A stretch of 64,000 nt of DNA from Agrypnia vestita. Lineage: Eukaryota > Arthropoda > Insecta > Trichoptera > Phryganeidae. The translations under genes and the position numbers were made by a program. Shown here piece by piece: positions 33,784-44,880 of the stretch; position 1 is the first letter of the stretch; each line of letters starts with the position of its first letter. The DNA lies in contig JADDOH010024934.1 in NCBI GenBank assembly GCA_016648135.1, positions 186,001 to 250,000 of the forward strand, written 5' to 3'. A model generated the notes under the pieces. That model had not been told where the DNA came from. It saw only the letters and a program-made list of their open reading frames with translations, and searched no databases.

Positions 33784-34221
33784 TGTAACGAGATACTAAA
33801 AAGAATTTATGAACTGACCGGAACCCCTGGTAATGTCACTTGGAACAACCAGGATCTAGAACCGTCTACAATTTTCTACAACCTTCAGGAAACGTCTACA
33901 ACCGAGAAGCGACAAGGACCTTCTCCTAAACACTAAAATAATCTAGAAAGTATGAAAATACCAGCGTTTGGGTATAAATACGGAATCATGCCGCGGCGCA
34001 AGTTTTCGTGATTGAGGGTTCGTATAGTGCGAAGTATGACGAATGTTGAATACGTGTTACCCAGCGATAATAGAGTGTTCATTTACTATGATAATAGAGT
34101 GATATACGGTGAAATAGTGTAATTTAAACAACAACGTTAGGTGACTTTGTACAATGAAAATTTAATTAATTAATCATTTATTAATAAATCGCTAATCAAT
34201 TTCCAGTGTTTTAGTTCATTT
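33784..34221 (+). mobile_element. LTR, 3' truncated
   Basis: Begins TGTAACGAGATACTAAAAAG (compare TGTAACGAGGCTAAAAAGAA of the 50719 LTR), has GGGTATAAATACGG as a core promoter box near 33970 and an ATTAATAAATCGC polyadenylation region near 34185, and stops near 34221 before the usual CACGTGACA end. Related to the solo LTRs at 20702 and 50719. Confidence 0.75.
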
Positions 34222-34530
34222 TTTTAATATAAGTTTAGCAAAAAAAGATATTCGTACATGTAACCAAATGCGTTCAGATCGAGGCGGCAAGACAAGACTG
34301 GCTGGCGAAATGTGATCAGAGACTTTTAGCTTAGAGGCCGTCGATCCAGCGCTGGTCGGTGAATTTCGGACATCTTCCTCGGCTTGGACTCTTTTTGCCA
34401 GTTTCGCGCGAGCTCGAAACAGTCGAGACCTTTGAGTAGACGACTTGGCTTTACTTGGCGGTTTAGCCGGCCTGGAAGCCGCAAGATGGGCGCGGTACAG
34501 TCGCATGCGCTCAGCAGTTGTTTCTGCCAT
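34216..34530 (-). CDS. Small Arg-rich protein with AERxRxYR start
   Basis: ATG at 34530. The N-terminus MAETTAERMRLYRAHLA resembles that of the ORF at 62437-62577 (MAKTGAERQKAYKACS), and a second half-repeat (STQRSRLFRARAKLAKR) follows in both. The C-terminal 50 residues are Ser/Pro-rich (NSPTSAGSTASKLKVSD). Read through, it ends at 34216, at the border of an LTR (104 aa). A weak in-phase donor, CAT|GTACGA, lies near 34258. The AERQRxYR motif starts several uncharacterised insect and cnidarian transposon proteins in my experience; the function is unknown. Confidence 0.5.
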   Translation of the reverse strand: MAETTAERMRLYRAHLAASRPAKPPSKAKSSTQRSRLFRARAKLAKRVQAEEDVRNSPTSAGSTASKLKVSDHISPASLVLPPRSERIWLHVRISFFAKLILKK

Positions 34531-35135
34531 ATTCCAATAATCCAAATTTAAACAAAACACCGTAATTAATTTTTCGTAAAATGATGTTCATTTGCTTTCA
34601 CACGTCCCTTTGAAGTCCTGAGTCGCGTGGTGAAAGCTGGCGCAAACACAGTACTCACATATTCGTATAAGTTTCTTGTATACAGGAATGATTTAACCCC
34701 CCAATATAATAATAATAATGTCCGTCCGCAACTTCACAGTATACTAAGAACAGTAATACGTCTTCATACAAACTGGCCGCTACCCATTAGAATGTGTGCG
34801 TGCGTGCTCGGCGCCGTGTACGCACACACTGTGACGCACACATTGACATAGAATATGAGGCCACAAGGCGGCGGCAGTAAGGGCCGTGCCTTCGGTGCCA
34901 TTCGCGCTCGCAGCCGCCGCTTTAGAAAAAAATGCGCTTCCTGAAAAAAATGCATTTTTTATGTTTGTGGTGCTTAACTAAAAAGGTGTGTTGATTATCA
35001 CAAAGACTGAGTTTTTAAAAGTCTACGTAGATGTTAATCAGCTTTCTTGCAATTTAAGTGCAGAAACTAGGTATATTAATTACAGAAATTATGCGACAGA
35101 TCGAAATTTACTCATGACTTTGTTGCCAATATAGA

Positions 35136-35406
35136 GAGGATGGAGCAGGTCTTTCGCAAAGAGTTGGAAAAGGACCACATAAACATTAAAATCGGCACAT
35201 CAATTTTTGAACAATTAAAAGAAATTGAATTTACAATGCTCTGTCCATGCTTCCCTAAAAGCTTTTTGAAAAAGTTGTATATCAGAATGAGAATTTATTT
35301 TACTTTTTCCGCTAACAATAAAGCGTTCCAAAAAGCAGAAACCGAAGAAAAAAAATTTCAAATCTATAAGTTTTTAATAAATGCCATGTACATATATAAA
35401 AATTAA
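35136..35406 (+). CDS. Plus-strand terminal-exon-like ORF inside the P element
   Basis: An acceptor-like CCAATATAG precedes GAGCAGGTC..., and the ORF runs to a stop at 35406 with 88 codons from the ATG at 35140. It is basic, with CFPKSFLKKLYIRMRIYFTF followed by NNKAFQKAETEEKK. Short C-terminal (F/L)xxR.RIxxxxxxxN segments of this type recur in insect transposon proteins to my knowledge, but I cannot name the family. It is the only unit in this part of the window on the plus strand. Uncertain. Confidence 0.3.
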
Positions 35407-35689
35407 AAGCCATTTTATTTATACCTCATTTTATTAATTAGTAAAACATTTCATTATAATAATATAAAAAAATATGCGTATATATATAAAAATTCAGTGT
35501 TGCTCATAACACACTTAATACACAAATATTTAACTAAAAAAATAAAAATAGCGTCAACGCAAGAGTAGGCTAATAACTCATATTCATATTCACTCACAAA
35601 CGCCCCTTTGAATGTGTTGTTCGAGCCAGCTTTACCTCGTTACCTATGCTACGCGTTAAGCGTTACGCTCAGTATTCACTTGATAGTGA

Positions 35690-36160
35690 TTTGAAAGCCA
35701 TCAATAAATTTTAATGATTTCGTAACATCGTTTCCGTTTCTTGAATTATGTAACTTTAATGTTTGAAAAAGCATTAACATGTTATTAAAAAAGTCTATTT
35801 GATTGGTATTTCCGCAAAAAGCACTTTTGTACACATAGCTGTGATGATACGTCGAGGAATTCATTCATATTTTTTATGAACTCAACCGTTTGCCTTGCAG
35901 ATTCGTGAATTATTTTAAAATCTACATACGTTGATAAGCCAGCCGCAACGGACCTACTCAAAAGTTGCGTCGCATATCGGACCTTCATTTTTTCAAAGCT
36001 TGTAGGATAGATACGGCTGTTCGTTAACTTATAAGCTTGCCTAAAAGTGCTCTTTTTATCGTTCTCGTAAAATTTAACTATGTGTTCATATTTTGCAACT
36101 CCGCCATTTTCATCAAGTTATCGCGAACTAATTTTATCAAATGAGGAGCGTCAAAAATGT
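35690..36160 (-). pseudogene. P-element transposase core, frameshifted
   Basis: Begins FDAPHLIKLVRDNL at about 36157-36115, the conserved P-transposase segment, then shifts frame to HIVKFYENDKKSTFRQAYKL, MKVRYATQLLSRSVAAGL and ARQTVEFIKNMNEFLD, then shifts again to NNMLMLFQTLKLHNSRN. At least two frameshifts and a large deletion between the THAP exon and this segment make it non-functional, although the THAP exons upstream are intact. Confidence 0.75.
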
Positions 36161-36180
36161 AATTTAAATACAATACCTAC

Positions 36181-37415
36181 CAAAGATTTTAGTTTCCTTT
36201 TTCGCGGAGAATCGGCAGAAAGCGAAGCGGCAGTCTCAAAATCAGTTTGAGTCTCTTTATTATGTTTCTTCGTAGGCAAACCTAAACATGGCAGACAATT
36301 CTTCCTCAATCTTTTTCGTTTAGTGTTCACGGAAATGTGTTCAGCCTTAAAATGTGCTTCACAAACTCTTGCATCAGGTCTTGACTGATGGGACAAATCT
36401 TCGCGATCGATAATTCGTAGCCATTGGACGCGCCTGAAACAATATGAAGGTCAAATGAAATAAATAAGTTGTGGACAAACCCACCTTCACATATCTTACT
36501 AATATTATAAACGCGAAATTATGGATCTATGGATGTTTGTTACTCTTTCACGCAAAAACTACCGAATGGATTTTAATGAAACTTTATAATAATATAGCTT
36601 ATGCATCAGAATAACACATAGGCTATAAATTTATAAAGATATTGTGTGAACTGTCCACAATATAACGATAAGTATCAAGTAAGTAGGAAAAAATTCTGCC
36701 CACTGCGTGCTATTCTGGCGTGCGCTACAAAAACAGTTATATGTATATGTATAATGTATATTAAATAATCCTACAAAAAAGCCCGGGACAGCATAAAGCT
36801 GTCTTTTATGTGTAAGCCATTATCGCCAAAATAGTGAAACATAAATACAATAAATATTGATAATTTATTTCTAATGCACATTTGGTCGTAACAAATTGAT
36901 CCTTATATCAAAATAAATAAATCGTTTCTGGAATTTAAAGTAGGTAAACTTTGTCTTTTACACTACATCATTTGAACAAATATTTTAATAGTTATGACGA
37001 TGACAAAGATAGTATGACCTTGGAAAAGAAAATAAGTTCCTACTCGACGTACTAATTCTACGCAAACGAAATAGCGGGCACCAGCTAGTTAATAATATCA
37101 GTAGGGAGACGTCATAATGTTTAATCTAAGCATAGGTACCTACATTATGATCATGTAACGGTTCATACATTACACCTATTTTTTGTATTTCATTTCTGTA
37201 GCTAATGTTACAGAAATAAAATAAGGCCTTCAAACTATTCAAACAATTTATTATTATATCAGCACATATATCAGTTCAAAATGTTTAAGTAGGTAGGTGG
37301 GTACTTACTGTTCTTGTTCAGTAGGTATGATGAAGAATGACAAGTCCGGGTGTGAGGAGTCCTTATTGAAACACCCAAAGACACTACAATATTTTCTACC
37401 TTTGTTCGAAGTCAT
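36181..37415 (-). CDS. THAP domain exons of the P element
   Basis: Exon 1 is 37309-37415 (ATG at 37415; donor CA|GTAAGT, phase 2). Exon 2 is 36181-36433 (acceptor GTTTCAG; donor TTG|GTAGGT, phase 0). Joined they give 120 codons: CSVFGC, SFFIIP, RVQWLRIIDREDL, the CEAHF Cys-x2-His pair, and the closing LRKNCLPCLGLP, i.e. a full C2CH THAP zinc finger, followed by a KETQTDFETAAS linker. THAP fingers of P transposases bind the element's internal sites. Beyond the donor only 20-odd bases separate this from the eroded core, so the only intact product is DNA-binding. The intron contains a dispersed repeat. Confidence 0.8.
36478..37092. repeat. Dispersed non-coding repeat in the THAP intron
   Basis: Starts near CTAATATTATAAACGCGAAA and contains GTTACTCTTTCACGCAAAAA CTACCGAA..., ending GCGGGCACCAGCTAGTT. 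I know this arrangement as a common interspersed insect repeat of likely Helitron or LINE origin. It has no ORF. Confidence 0.6.
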
Positions 37416-37796
37416 GATTTTAATATCGAATCGCGCTAAAAACTAAATCGGCGGCTGCGAGCGCGAACGAGCGGCGAGCGAACGTGCAAACACGTGTACA
37501 CGCGCGATCACACCGAAGGCACGGCCCGTACTGCCGCCGTCTTATGCCCCCATATTTTACGTCAATGTGTGCGTCACGGCGCCGAGCACGCACGCACACA
37601 TTCTAACGGGTAGCGGCCAGTTTGTATGTATTACTGTTCTTGGTATACTGTGACACCGAGGTCTCCCGGTAGCCGACGCCGGAACTCGCTAGTAGCAGTG
37701 ACGTCACGCGACGAGCGCAGTGCACACAGGAGAATTTGGACATTCTAACCGGACAAAATAAAAAATCAATGTACCATATAGGTCTTTTTATATAAC

Positions 37797-38020
37797 TTCT
37801 TCTCAAAACACAGCAAAATTATTCTGTGGTGACATTATAATTATAATTTATAGAAATAAACTTTGTTTACACCATTTTTTTATTGAAAAAAATCACCATG
37901 TTACAGAGCCAATGGCCCCTTCGCCAGAATACAAGTATACATTTGTATCCTGATGAATTGGCTCTGAAACATGGTGATTTTTTTCAATAAAAAAGTGGTG
38001 TAAACAAAATTTATTTCTAT
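37797..38020. repeat. Hairpin MITE family C, copy 3
   Basis: GTGGTGACATTATAATTATA flank, then arms TTTATTGAAAAAAATCACCA and complement with stem CCAATGGCCCCTTCG. The left half of a further copy lies at 38370-38520. Confidence 0.8.
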
Positions 38021-38178
38021 AAATTGTACTTTTATATAAGCTTGAAATTGAGTTAGTGTGGGTACAGTACGTAATACGAGCATTGTTTTGTTGTGTTAAG
38101 TTTACGGTTAGTGCGCGTATAATGCACTGTACCCACACTAATTCAATTGCAAGCTCATATGAAAAGACATACACCAAA
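38018..38178. repeat. Hairpin MITE family B, copy 2
   Basis: TATATAAGCTTGAAATTGAG and AGTGTGGGTACAGTACGTAA are mirrored by CTGTACCCACACTAATTCAA near 38128-38150. The inner stem is shortened compared with the 58-kb copy. Confidence 0.75.
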
Positions 38179-38524
38179 GACGATCTAAATATATAGACAT
38201 GAACTAACGTAAATTTATTAGAACGTCGTCTGGTTCCACGACTGGTTCAGTTATAGCTAGACCGCATTCAAAAAAATATGCGCAAAAAATGTGTGTTGTT
38301 ACGATGTAAAAAATGAGCAAAAAAGAAAATTTTCTAGTAAGTACGTAACCTTTTTTAAACTAAAAAATATATTCTTCTTCAAACACAGCAAAATTATTTT
38401 GTGGTGACATTATAATTATAATTTAATTTAAAATTACAAAGCCATTGGCTTTGAAACATGTTGAATTTTTTCAATAATAAAAAAAGTGGTGTAAACAAAA
38501 TGTATTTCTATAAGTTATAAAAAA

Positions 38525-39890
38525 TATATATTTATTTGGAATATCATATTGAGGCTTGTAATACGGGCTTGCCAGGCAACTTTCCCCGCTTTCTTCTTAC
38601 CGGAAAAGAGTAGGTAATGGTCTTTTGGTTGTGGTCCACCTATAGTTACCGAGGATAAGTCATTTAAAATATACTGAATTCTAGATTTTATGTATCTATT
38701 CCTTCCAAAATTAAATTGAAATTAAAATTTATTTGGAAATTGCTGCCTTTGCTTTTATACCCCACATATATGAAACTTGATACGACGACGAAGGCACGCG
38801 ATGATGAGATATTTATTTTCATACAACATTTTTTTTGTATACCTTTATTTCTTATACTTATATATTCTTATCTCACAACATCTGTATTAGATTATAATAT
38901 AGATGATTGGTAGATAACTGTAATTTAACTGTTGTCTAATGTTGGTTGTCCTTACGAATAGCGAAAAGCGGTTATCAATTATCGATACAATACTCTTTTT
39001 TTTTTGTATTTGTATATGTTAGTAAGAATGTGATAAATCCGGGTAGTATTGATAATTATTCATACTAATAAGTATTAATAATTAGTGCGGTTAGTATTAA
39101 TAACTATTCATACTAACCGCACTAAATTAAAAAAAAGGCAATTAAAAGAGAATCGAATTGAAATCTTTATGAAAGTTAAAAATACTTGCATTTAATTCCT
39201 TAATATATCTTTTTGCTCTCTTGAAATACTGGAGACAAGAAGAATACTGACGGATTTTGCATTTTTTCACAAAATAAACTGTCCTCATCTATTGGAACTG
39301 CTTGCGTGTTCCAACTGAAACTGCAGCCATTAACTAGTGATGGTCAAACCGTTATTTAAACCGATTATTGTCGGTACAGTTATTTGGAATTTGTGTCTGA
39401 TTGTACCTAAGATTGGTAACTAAGATATAACTGTTGTATAGTGCCGATGGTTACCCGTAGTGCCGATGGTTGCACAAAATTAGTTACCAATCATCGACGC
39501 AAACAGATACAAATCTCAAAAAACGGTTAGTGTGTCACCGGTTAAAATACTATTACTACCACTTTCTCCGCTGCAAAGGCTTCCTAGACTAGCAAACAGA
39601 TATGTGCGGTTAGACGTTTTTGCCGCTAATCTAATTAAATTCAAACATGTTTTAAAAACTATTTTAAAAACCTCAATTCAGACCTAAAGAAACAGTGTTT
39701 TGTAGAAAGTTATTCTAATTTTCTTCTCGCTAAACTACTAGCATCTCGCTTCTTTTTATGTGCTTCATTTCATGGTATCGGTGACAAACATTTAATGTGG
39801 TGTAATACATAATAATAATAGACATTCATAACACTACTAACCCCGTCTGTAGCTTGTGTTGTAAATTTTTTATTTATTGCTTGTAAAGCC
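38525..39890. other. Gene-poor stretch with a small palindromic block
   Basis: No gene seen. Positions 39040-39120 hold a mirrored (AG)TATTAATAATTA..GCGGTTAGTATTAATAA block like that at 44130-44190, which suggests a tiny dispersed palindrome. Confidence 0.4.
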
Positions 39891-39984
39891 CTAAAGGACG
39901 TTAAATAAATAAATAAATTTTAAAATGAACGTGTTCCAACTGAACAATTGGTGCAAAGTAACTAAGGCAATAGGATTCTCTTAC

Positions 39985-41733
39985 TGTGACAGACTGGCGT
40001 CTTGATTCCTTATCAAGGGGTATTTTTTTCGGAATGCTCGTTATTTTCTTTTGACAGGGTTTACAGAGACTCAGGTAAATCATGACAATTTCAACGGTGA
40101 TGTTCTTATATTTCATCTTGATTTCTTGCATCATCCTATTGCGTCCCCCGTGTCCGATCCGCACGTGCGTGTCGTGAATTATCTGAAAATTTTCCTCCAA
40201 AAACGTGTAGAAAATCACCGGATCTCTTTCGTTTTTAATCGGCGTGACGAGTTTTTCAACGATTCCCACTTTGAAAACGTCGTATCTCGCCAGCCGTTGG
40301 TACTCCTCGGGGGTCTTGTCGGACGTCTTGCTCTTGGTTGTTTTGACGTTGGCCAAAAATGAGTAATACTCGTCTCTCGTGAAGAGTTGATGATTTTTGC
40401 CCTTTTTCGATTTGAGCGCGTTCACCTGGTCGTCGAATCGAGCCTTCATCGCTTCTGCGTCATCCTTCGACAATACGGTCGCAGAGTATTCCGACCGACG
40501 CCCCTTTTCGTATCTTCCTCTTTCTCGCACAGTTTTCACTACTTTTTGGCAGTGAAACTTGTGAGGGTAAACTTCGGTTTTCAACTTTAATGTTCCGCCG
40601 ACTAGTTTATATTTAACAAGATTTTCTGTGTCGCTTTCAATCTGCAATAATATAAAATAATCGTTACAATGTACAAGCGCGAATGTTATATTAAAGTACA
40701 CTCAAGAGAATGGAAGTATATGTTGAATAAATAGTTTCAAAAATAACTGTCAAACTGAAAACAACCATTTAGACTACTATCTAGTACTAACAGACTACTA
40801 ATAAATTTTATCGATATCAATAAACGCCACTCATCCCTTCTTGTCGACAAATGTGCCGAAGTCGTGAACTTGAACGAGTTCCTGGCGAAATTCAATTTCA
40901 ATGTACCCATTTAAGGCCCGAATTCAGAGTTAATACTTAGATGATTTAAAGGTTTAAGGTACGCCTTAAAAGTGTTATTTTGTACTTAAAATTACGCTTT
41001 TAAGGCATATCTTAACCTTTAAATAACTATGTATTGACTCTGAATTCGAGCCTTAATACTGCAAGTATATACTTCCAATTAAGCATAGTTAATAAATACA
41101 ACAGATTTACCCCAAAATAGTTTACAGGTAGATTCCAGTCTTAATTATGAATCGAAAACATTCAAGCAATGATGTCCTAATATCAATGGAAATAAACGAT
41201 TTGCTACTTTTATTCAACATTTTCGGCTTATTTTCTATAATAAAACAACGGAAAATCATTAAAGTAACTTATATCGAATATTAAAAATTTATTCACTTCA
41301 ATAGAAGTCAAATAAAATTTGAAAATTCGACACGAGTGACATTTAAAAATGGTCCATTTTACATAAAACAAGCCAGAAATATTGAAAAAATGTTACAAAC
41401 TTTCACGTCGCTTACATAACTATGATTTTAAAACGTCGTCGCTTGAACATTTTCGACTCACGATTTGGGCAGGAATCTACTTGTCAAGTATTGTGGACCG
41501 TCGCCTAGTTTTTAATAGACATTTATTATACTTACGTCGAAATGATCTTCGCAAACGTATTTCGTACTTTTGGGTCCAATCAAATCGCGCTTTATAAGCT
41601 CGCACCACTTCTTTCTCTTGTCCTTTTGAAAGGGCACGCGGAAGAACACTTTGTTCGGCGTGTTGATCGTAGTGCTGGTGCAGTCGGGCACGATGCAGTA
41701 CTTGTAGCAGCCCTTTTTAATTTCGCTCGTCAT
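39985..41733 (-). CDS. THAP domain fused to integrase-type zinc-binding region
   Basis: Exon 1 is 41536-41733 (ATG at 41733; donor GAC|GTAAGT, phase 0). Exon 2 is 39985-40641 (acceptor ATTATTGCAG, phase 0; donor ACA|GTAAGA, phase 0). The 285 codons start with a THAP finger (CIVPDC, VFFRVPFQKDKRKKWCELI, the CEDHF pair at the exon end) that continues across the junction as YKLVGGTLKLKTEVYPHKF. Residues about 105-285 resemble the KRBA2-like/Ginger or Ty3-type integrase leader: FTRDEYYSFLANVKTTKSKT, EYQRLARYDVFKVG, then an H2C2 zinc motif IIHDTHVRIGHGGRNRM...LCKPCQKK. The integrase catalytic core is not seen downstream. A foldback MITE sits in the intron (41100-41490). It is intact and spliced, so it may be expressed. 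Confidence 0.75.
41100..41490. repeat. Foldback MITE family, copy in the THAP-fusion intron
   Basis: Contains ACAGGTAGATTCCAGTCTTA, AGTAACTTATATCGAATATT, TCACTTCAATAGAAGTCAAA and the mirrored end GGCAGGAATCTACTTGTCAA. Confidence 0.7.
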
Positions 41734-41759
41734 ATTGGTATTTTATTAACTAATTGTTA

Positions 41760-42590
41760 TTATTATTAAATTACTAACTATATGTAACCCGTCAAAAATG
41801 ACGGGATTTTTACATGTCGGTTTTATTTGTTTAATTTAAAATAAAAATCGTAAAAAATTTTTTTTTTGAAAAAAAGAATTTTTCAAAAAAAAAATTTTAC
41901 TATGAAAAAATTATTGTAATTGGGATTATAAATTAATAATTATTGTTCGACAGCTTCAAGGAGAGAGGAAAAAGGGGACAAGCGTAAATAAGCGCGCGCG
42001 TCGCTTTACACAATGACGTCTCGCTCGCACAACTGGCGGACCGGATGACGTCACGCGATTCCACCGGTCGGAACAAAATTACGCGCGCAAAACGCCGCTT
42101 TAAAATGTTACAACTCAGTCGGTTTTTGAGATATCCCAATTTCGCTTTCGCACTTTTGTTCCGTTTTCATTTTTAATTATCGAAAGAAATTTAAACTTCT
42201 CTATCGTTGAAGGAAATGACAAAAACACGCAAAACGTAGGCGCGCACTGGCGATCGAAATAGGACGACGACACACAGTTGCGCTGAAATCGACACTGAGA
42301 GACGCGCATGCGCGGGTCGCCACGCGTCTCACCCCACTCCTCGCAACACAACATCGCGTTTAAATATGTTACGGTCACTGTTGAAAGACGGGAATTATTA
42401 ATAGGAGCCGGTTCATGTGATTAATTTTCGTACATTTATTACTTTAACCTGTATATTTATTTTGTATCATGTATTCGGCCGCATTCTAAAATAATCCCTT
42501 TCTTGCCAGTTATCGTATTTTGCCATTTTGATGTTTTAAGTTTGACATGTTTGAAATTAGCGAATCAATCAGAAAGCTCGTTATTCATTA
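41760..42590. other. Low-complexity then GC-richer interval
   Basis: Long A/T runs at 41830-41930, then CpG-rich DNA at 41985-42085 and 42225-42350. No ORF with recognisable motifs; it could be promoter or leader sequence for the minus-strand THAP fusion gene or remains of an element. Confidence 0.35.
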
Positions 42591-42599
42591 CTTATTTAC

Positions 42600-43090
42600 T
42601 TGCCACCACGCCGTTTCCCCGCGGGGGTAGGCATAGAGGATAGAGCGCCACACTCTTCTGTCCTGACATACAACTCTCGCCTCATCCATCAAGCTCGACG
42701 GTTGTTGAGGCTTCTAACGGGACCATCTTCCGGTATCTGGTTAATCTGGTCATGCCACGTCTTCCGAGGCCGCCCTCTCAATCTGGCGCCGTCAACACTT
42801 GCATTACATATCTTTCTTACCATTATTTCCTCGTTCATTCGCTCAACATCCCGAAACCACCTGAGCGACCCTGTTTTAATTCTATGAATTATGCTAAGAT
42901 CAGCTTTACATTCATTCCGAATATCCTCATTCTTTACTCTATCATAAATGGATTTGTCACACATACATGTAAGGAATCTCATCTCCACTGCATTCAGTCT
43001 ACTTTCGTTCCTCTTCTGCCAGCTCCAGGCTTCACTTACATACATCAGTATCGGTACCAGAACTCCATTATTCATAATTGAGAATAACTT
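42600..43090 (-). pseudogene. Non-LTR RT 3' tail (copy 3)
   Basis: Minus-strand 128-codon frame: LVPILMYVSEAWSWQKRNES, MRFLTCMCDKSIYDRVKN, GSLRWFRDVERMNEE, RGRPRKTWHDQINQIPEDGP, then CQDRRVWRSILYAYPRGE near 42660-42610. Same family as 186-560 and 5400-5985 but in the opposite orientation. It is 5' truncated and non-functional. Confidence 0.85.
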
Positions 43091-43724
43091 AATGTTTGTA
43101 TACGTTTTAGAGCTTTCTGATTTAATTCATTAATTTCAAACCTGTCAAAATTAAAACGTCAAAATTCGCGGCACACAGTGTTATACAATTCCTGTCAAGA
43201 TACAGAAATATTTCAAAATACGGCCCATTATGTGTGTATGCATCAAGCAATTAAACGTCTTTTAACCAATAAACGCCGATTTATAGGTACTGAAATGAAA
43301 TTACGAGTATATGCTTAAATTCCAAAAAGATATATAATTTTTCATTATATATTTCAAGTATATATGTTGTAGATCAATTTACATTACTATGATTGTATTA
43401 CATTGTAAGTGAATTCCCTCTCCAAACAAGAGTAGTTCTGTTTTCTTAGAGAGATAGCACGTACAATCTTTATTGTTACAATTATTTACATGGTCATCTA
43501 TTAAAATATCTCATTGTACTGGAACAAAATTGCCTAAATATTTTTTTAAAGTAAACGGTAATTATTAATAATGTCCAGACAATCTCACTGTCTGTAACGC
43601 ATTCTGAAAACACTATCCATATCCGTCAAAAATGTCCAAGATATTTATTTACCTTTTACTATATATTTCGGACGCGGGTTGAACTGTGACAACAGCGCTA
43701 TCTAGCGTAGTATCTTGTCAATGA

Positions 43725-43835
43725 CGGACATTGTTAGAATAGAGAATTGTGCATTTTTTCAAAATAATGTTGAGAACACGGAATACGTGTCGTTTTTAAA
43801 TTAAGCTAAACGTTTGTGCAATGAAAACAGGAATT
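43725..43835 (-). repeat. SINE 3' body fragment
   Basis: Reverse complement reads GCACAAACGTTTAGCTTAAT and GACACGTATTCCGTGTTC, matching the body of the tRNA-derived SINE at 61330-61510 and the pieces at 46338-46395 and near 51355-51400. Confidence 0.65.
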
Positions 43836-44129
43836 CTTTATTTGATATTTTGAGTTCGAGAGTTTTATGACGTTTGCAATCAAGTTAACTATTTTCATAG
43901 AAAAAATATTTAGTCAAATGAGTATCTATTTCTGCGATATTTTTTTCAACAATTGCTAAAATTCCAGTGATTGATTAATTATTCTGGTTTATTATCAATT
44001 AAAATTAATCTCGTAATAAAAGCGTGTATTCAAAAAAAAAATGGATTGCTCGTTTGGTAATAAAATGTAACCAATTTCAACATTAAATAAGTAAGGTTAA
44101 TGGAAAAGTCGGTCAGCCGAAAAGTCATT

Positions 44130-44192
44130 CAGTATAATAATTCCGGTTAGTATTAATAATTGCCGGTAATTATTAATAATAACCGCCTATTT
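44130..44192. repeat. Small palindromic TATTAATAATT block
   Basis: CGGTTAGTATTAATAATTGC is mirrored by TAATTATTAATAATAACCG. It directly abuts the 3' end of a Tigger-type ORF and resembles 39040-39120. Confidence 0.6.
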
Positions 44193-44703
44193 TGGTCAAC
44201 ACAGCACCAGCACTCGCTGCCTCGCCACTTACCATTCCGCTGCGGAGGTTGGCTCGAAGCTTGAAACGGTGGAACCAGCCGTGGCTGGCGCTGAACGTAG
44301 CCGCCTCCGCGGATTCACCGTACTTGGCTTTCAAGTCCAGGTAGAGGCTCTTAGCCTTCTCTTGGACCGGCATCAGGCTCAGCGGCACCAGCCGCGCGTG
44401 CTGGTCCCGTATCCACGCGCTGAGGAGCCTCTCCATCTCCTCCATTACCCTTCCGCGCTTCTTGGAGATGATGGTTGACATCATCGGCACGGAACTCTTC
44501 ACATGCTCCGTTATCTGGTATCTGTTCTTGAGGATCGTGCTGATGGTGGAGCGGTTCATGTTGTACGAGCTGGCGACGTCGACCATCTTCTCGCCTCGTT
44601 CCACTCTTTCTATTATCTTCATCTTCGTTGCCATCGTGATGGCCTGGCGCTTCTTAACTCTGCCGGCTCCAGCGCCGCTCTTCTTGCGCTTAACATCCGA
44701 CAT
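44173..44703 (-). CDS. Tigger1-like DNA-binding protein C
   Basis: ATG at 44703 (MSDVKRKKSGAGAG). First HTH at residues about 24-70 (ITMATKMKIIERVERGEKMV, DVASSYNMNRSTISTILKNR). CENP-B-type HTH at about 88-155 (RVMEEMERLLSAWIRDQHAR, PVQEKAKSLYLDLKAKYG, FSASHGWFHRFKLRANLRSG). The family segment GEAASA follows, after which homology stops and the frame ends at 44173 in the palindromic block. A textbook donor, ATG|GTAAGT, at 44232 is in phase 0, but conserved GEAAS lies beyond it, so I treat it as probably coincidental. The ORF is open and GC-rich. DDE core absent. Confidence 0.7.
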   Translation of the reverse strand: MSDVKRKKSGAGAGRVKKRQAITMATKMKIIERVERGEKMVDVASSYNMNRSTISTILKNRYQITEHVKSSVPMMSTIISKKRGRVMEEMERLLSAWIRDQHARLVPLSLMPVQEKAKSLYLDLKAKYGESAEAATFSASHGWFHRFKLRANLRSGMVSGEAASAGAVLTKIGGYY

Positions 44704-44880
44704 GTTAAAGGAGTTAAAATTAACGCAAATTCGCGGCAATTCAACTGAACGTACCCACACTGAAGAGCGCTCACGTCGCGACCGCACTGCGTCGTAGGCC
44801 GCACGTAACTACTATAAACATTACTGAAAGCGCGCACGCCGCCCAGCGACAGAAGCATGAACTAACCGACCTTACACGCC
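44704..44880 (-). promoter_or_regulatory. GC-rich leader of Tigger-like gene C
   Basis: CpG-rich sequence directly 5' of the ATG, falling back to AT-rich DNA beyond 44880. Similar leaders precede genes A, B and D. No core element was identified. Confidence 0.35.

Larger units (their letters stand above)
34735..37652 (-). mobile_element. P-type DNA transposon with about 200-bp inverted ends
   Basis: Both ends start CACAGTATAC followed by AAGAACAGTAATACG/A and CATACAAACTGGCCGCTACC, and stay inverted-homologous for about 200 bp (GTGTGCGTGCGTGCTCGGCG; GGGCCGTGCCTTCGGTG; GCGCTCGCAGCCGCCG). Inside, on the minus strand, are two intact THAP exons and a broken transposase core. A dispersed repeat occupies 36478-37092 in the intron. 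No convincing 8-bp target duplication was found (CGCAACTT versus ACACCGAG). Confidence 0.85.

Noticed and set aside
37893..38177. 94-codon minus-strand frame
   Set aside because: It lies wholly within two hairpin MITEs; translation of repeats.
44228..44233. Perfect GTAAGT donor in Tigger-like gene C
   Set aside because: The conserved GEAASA segment lies beyond it, so the bases probably encode Val-Ser; kept only as a possibility.
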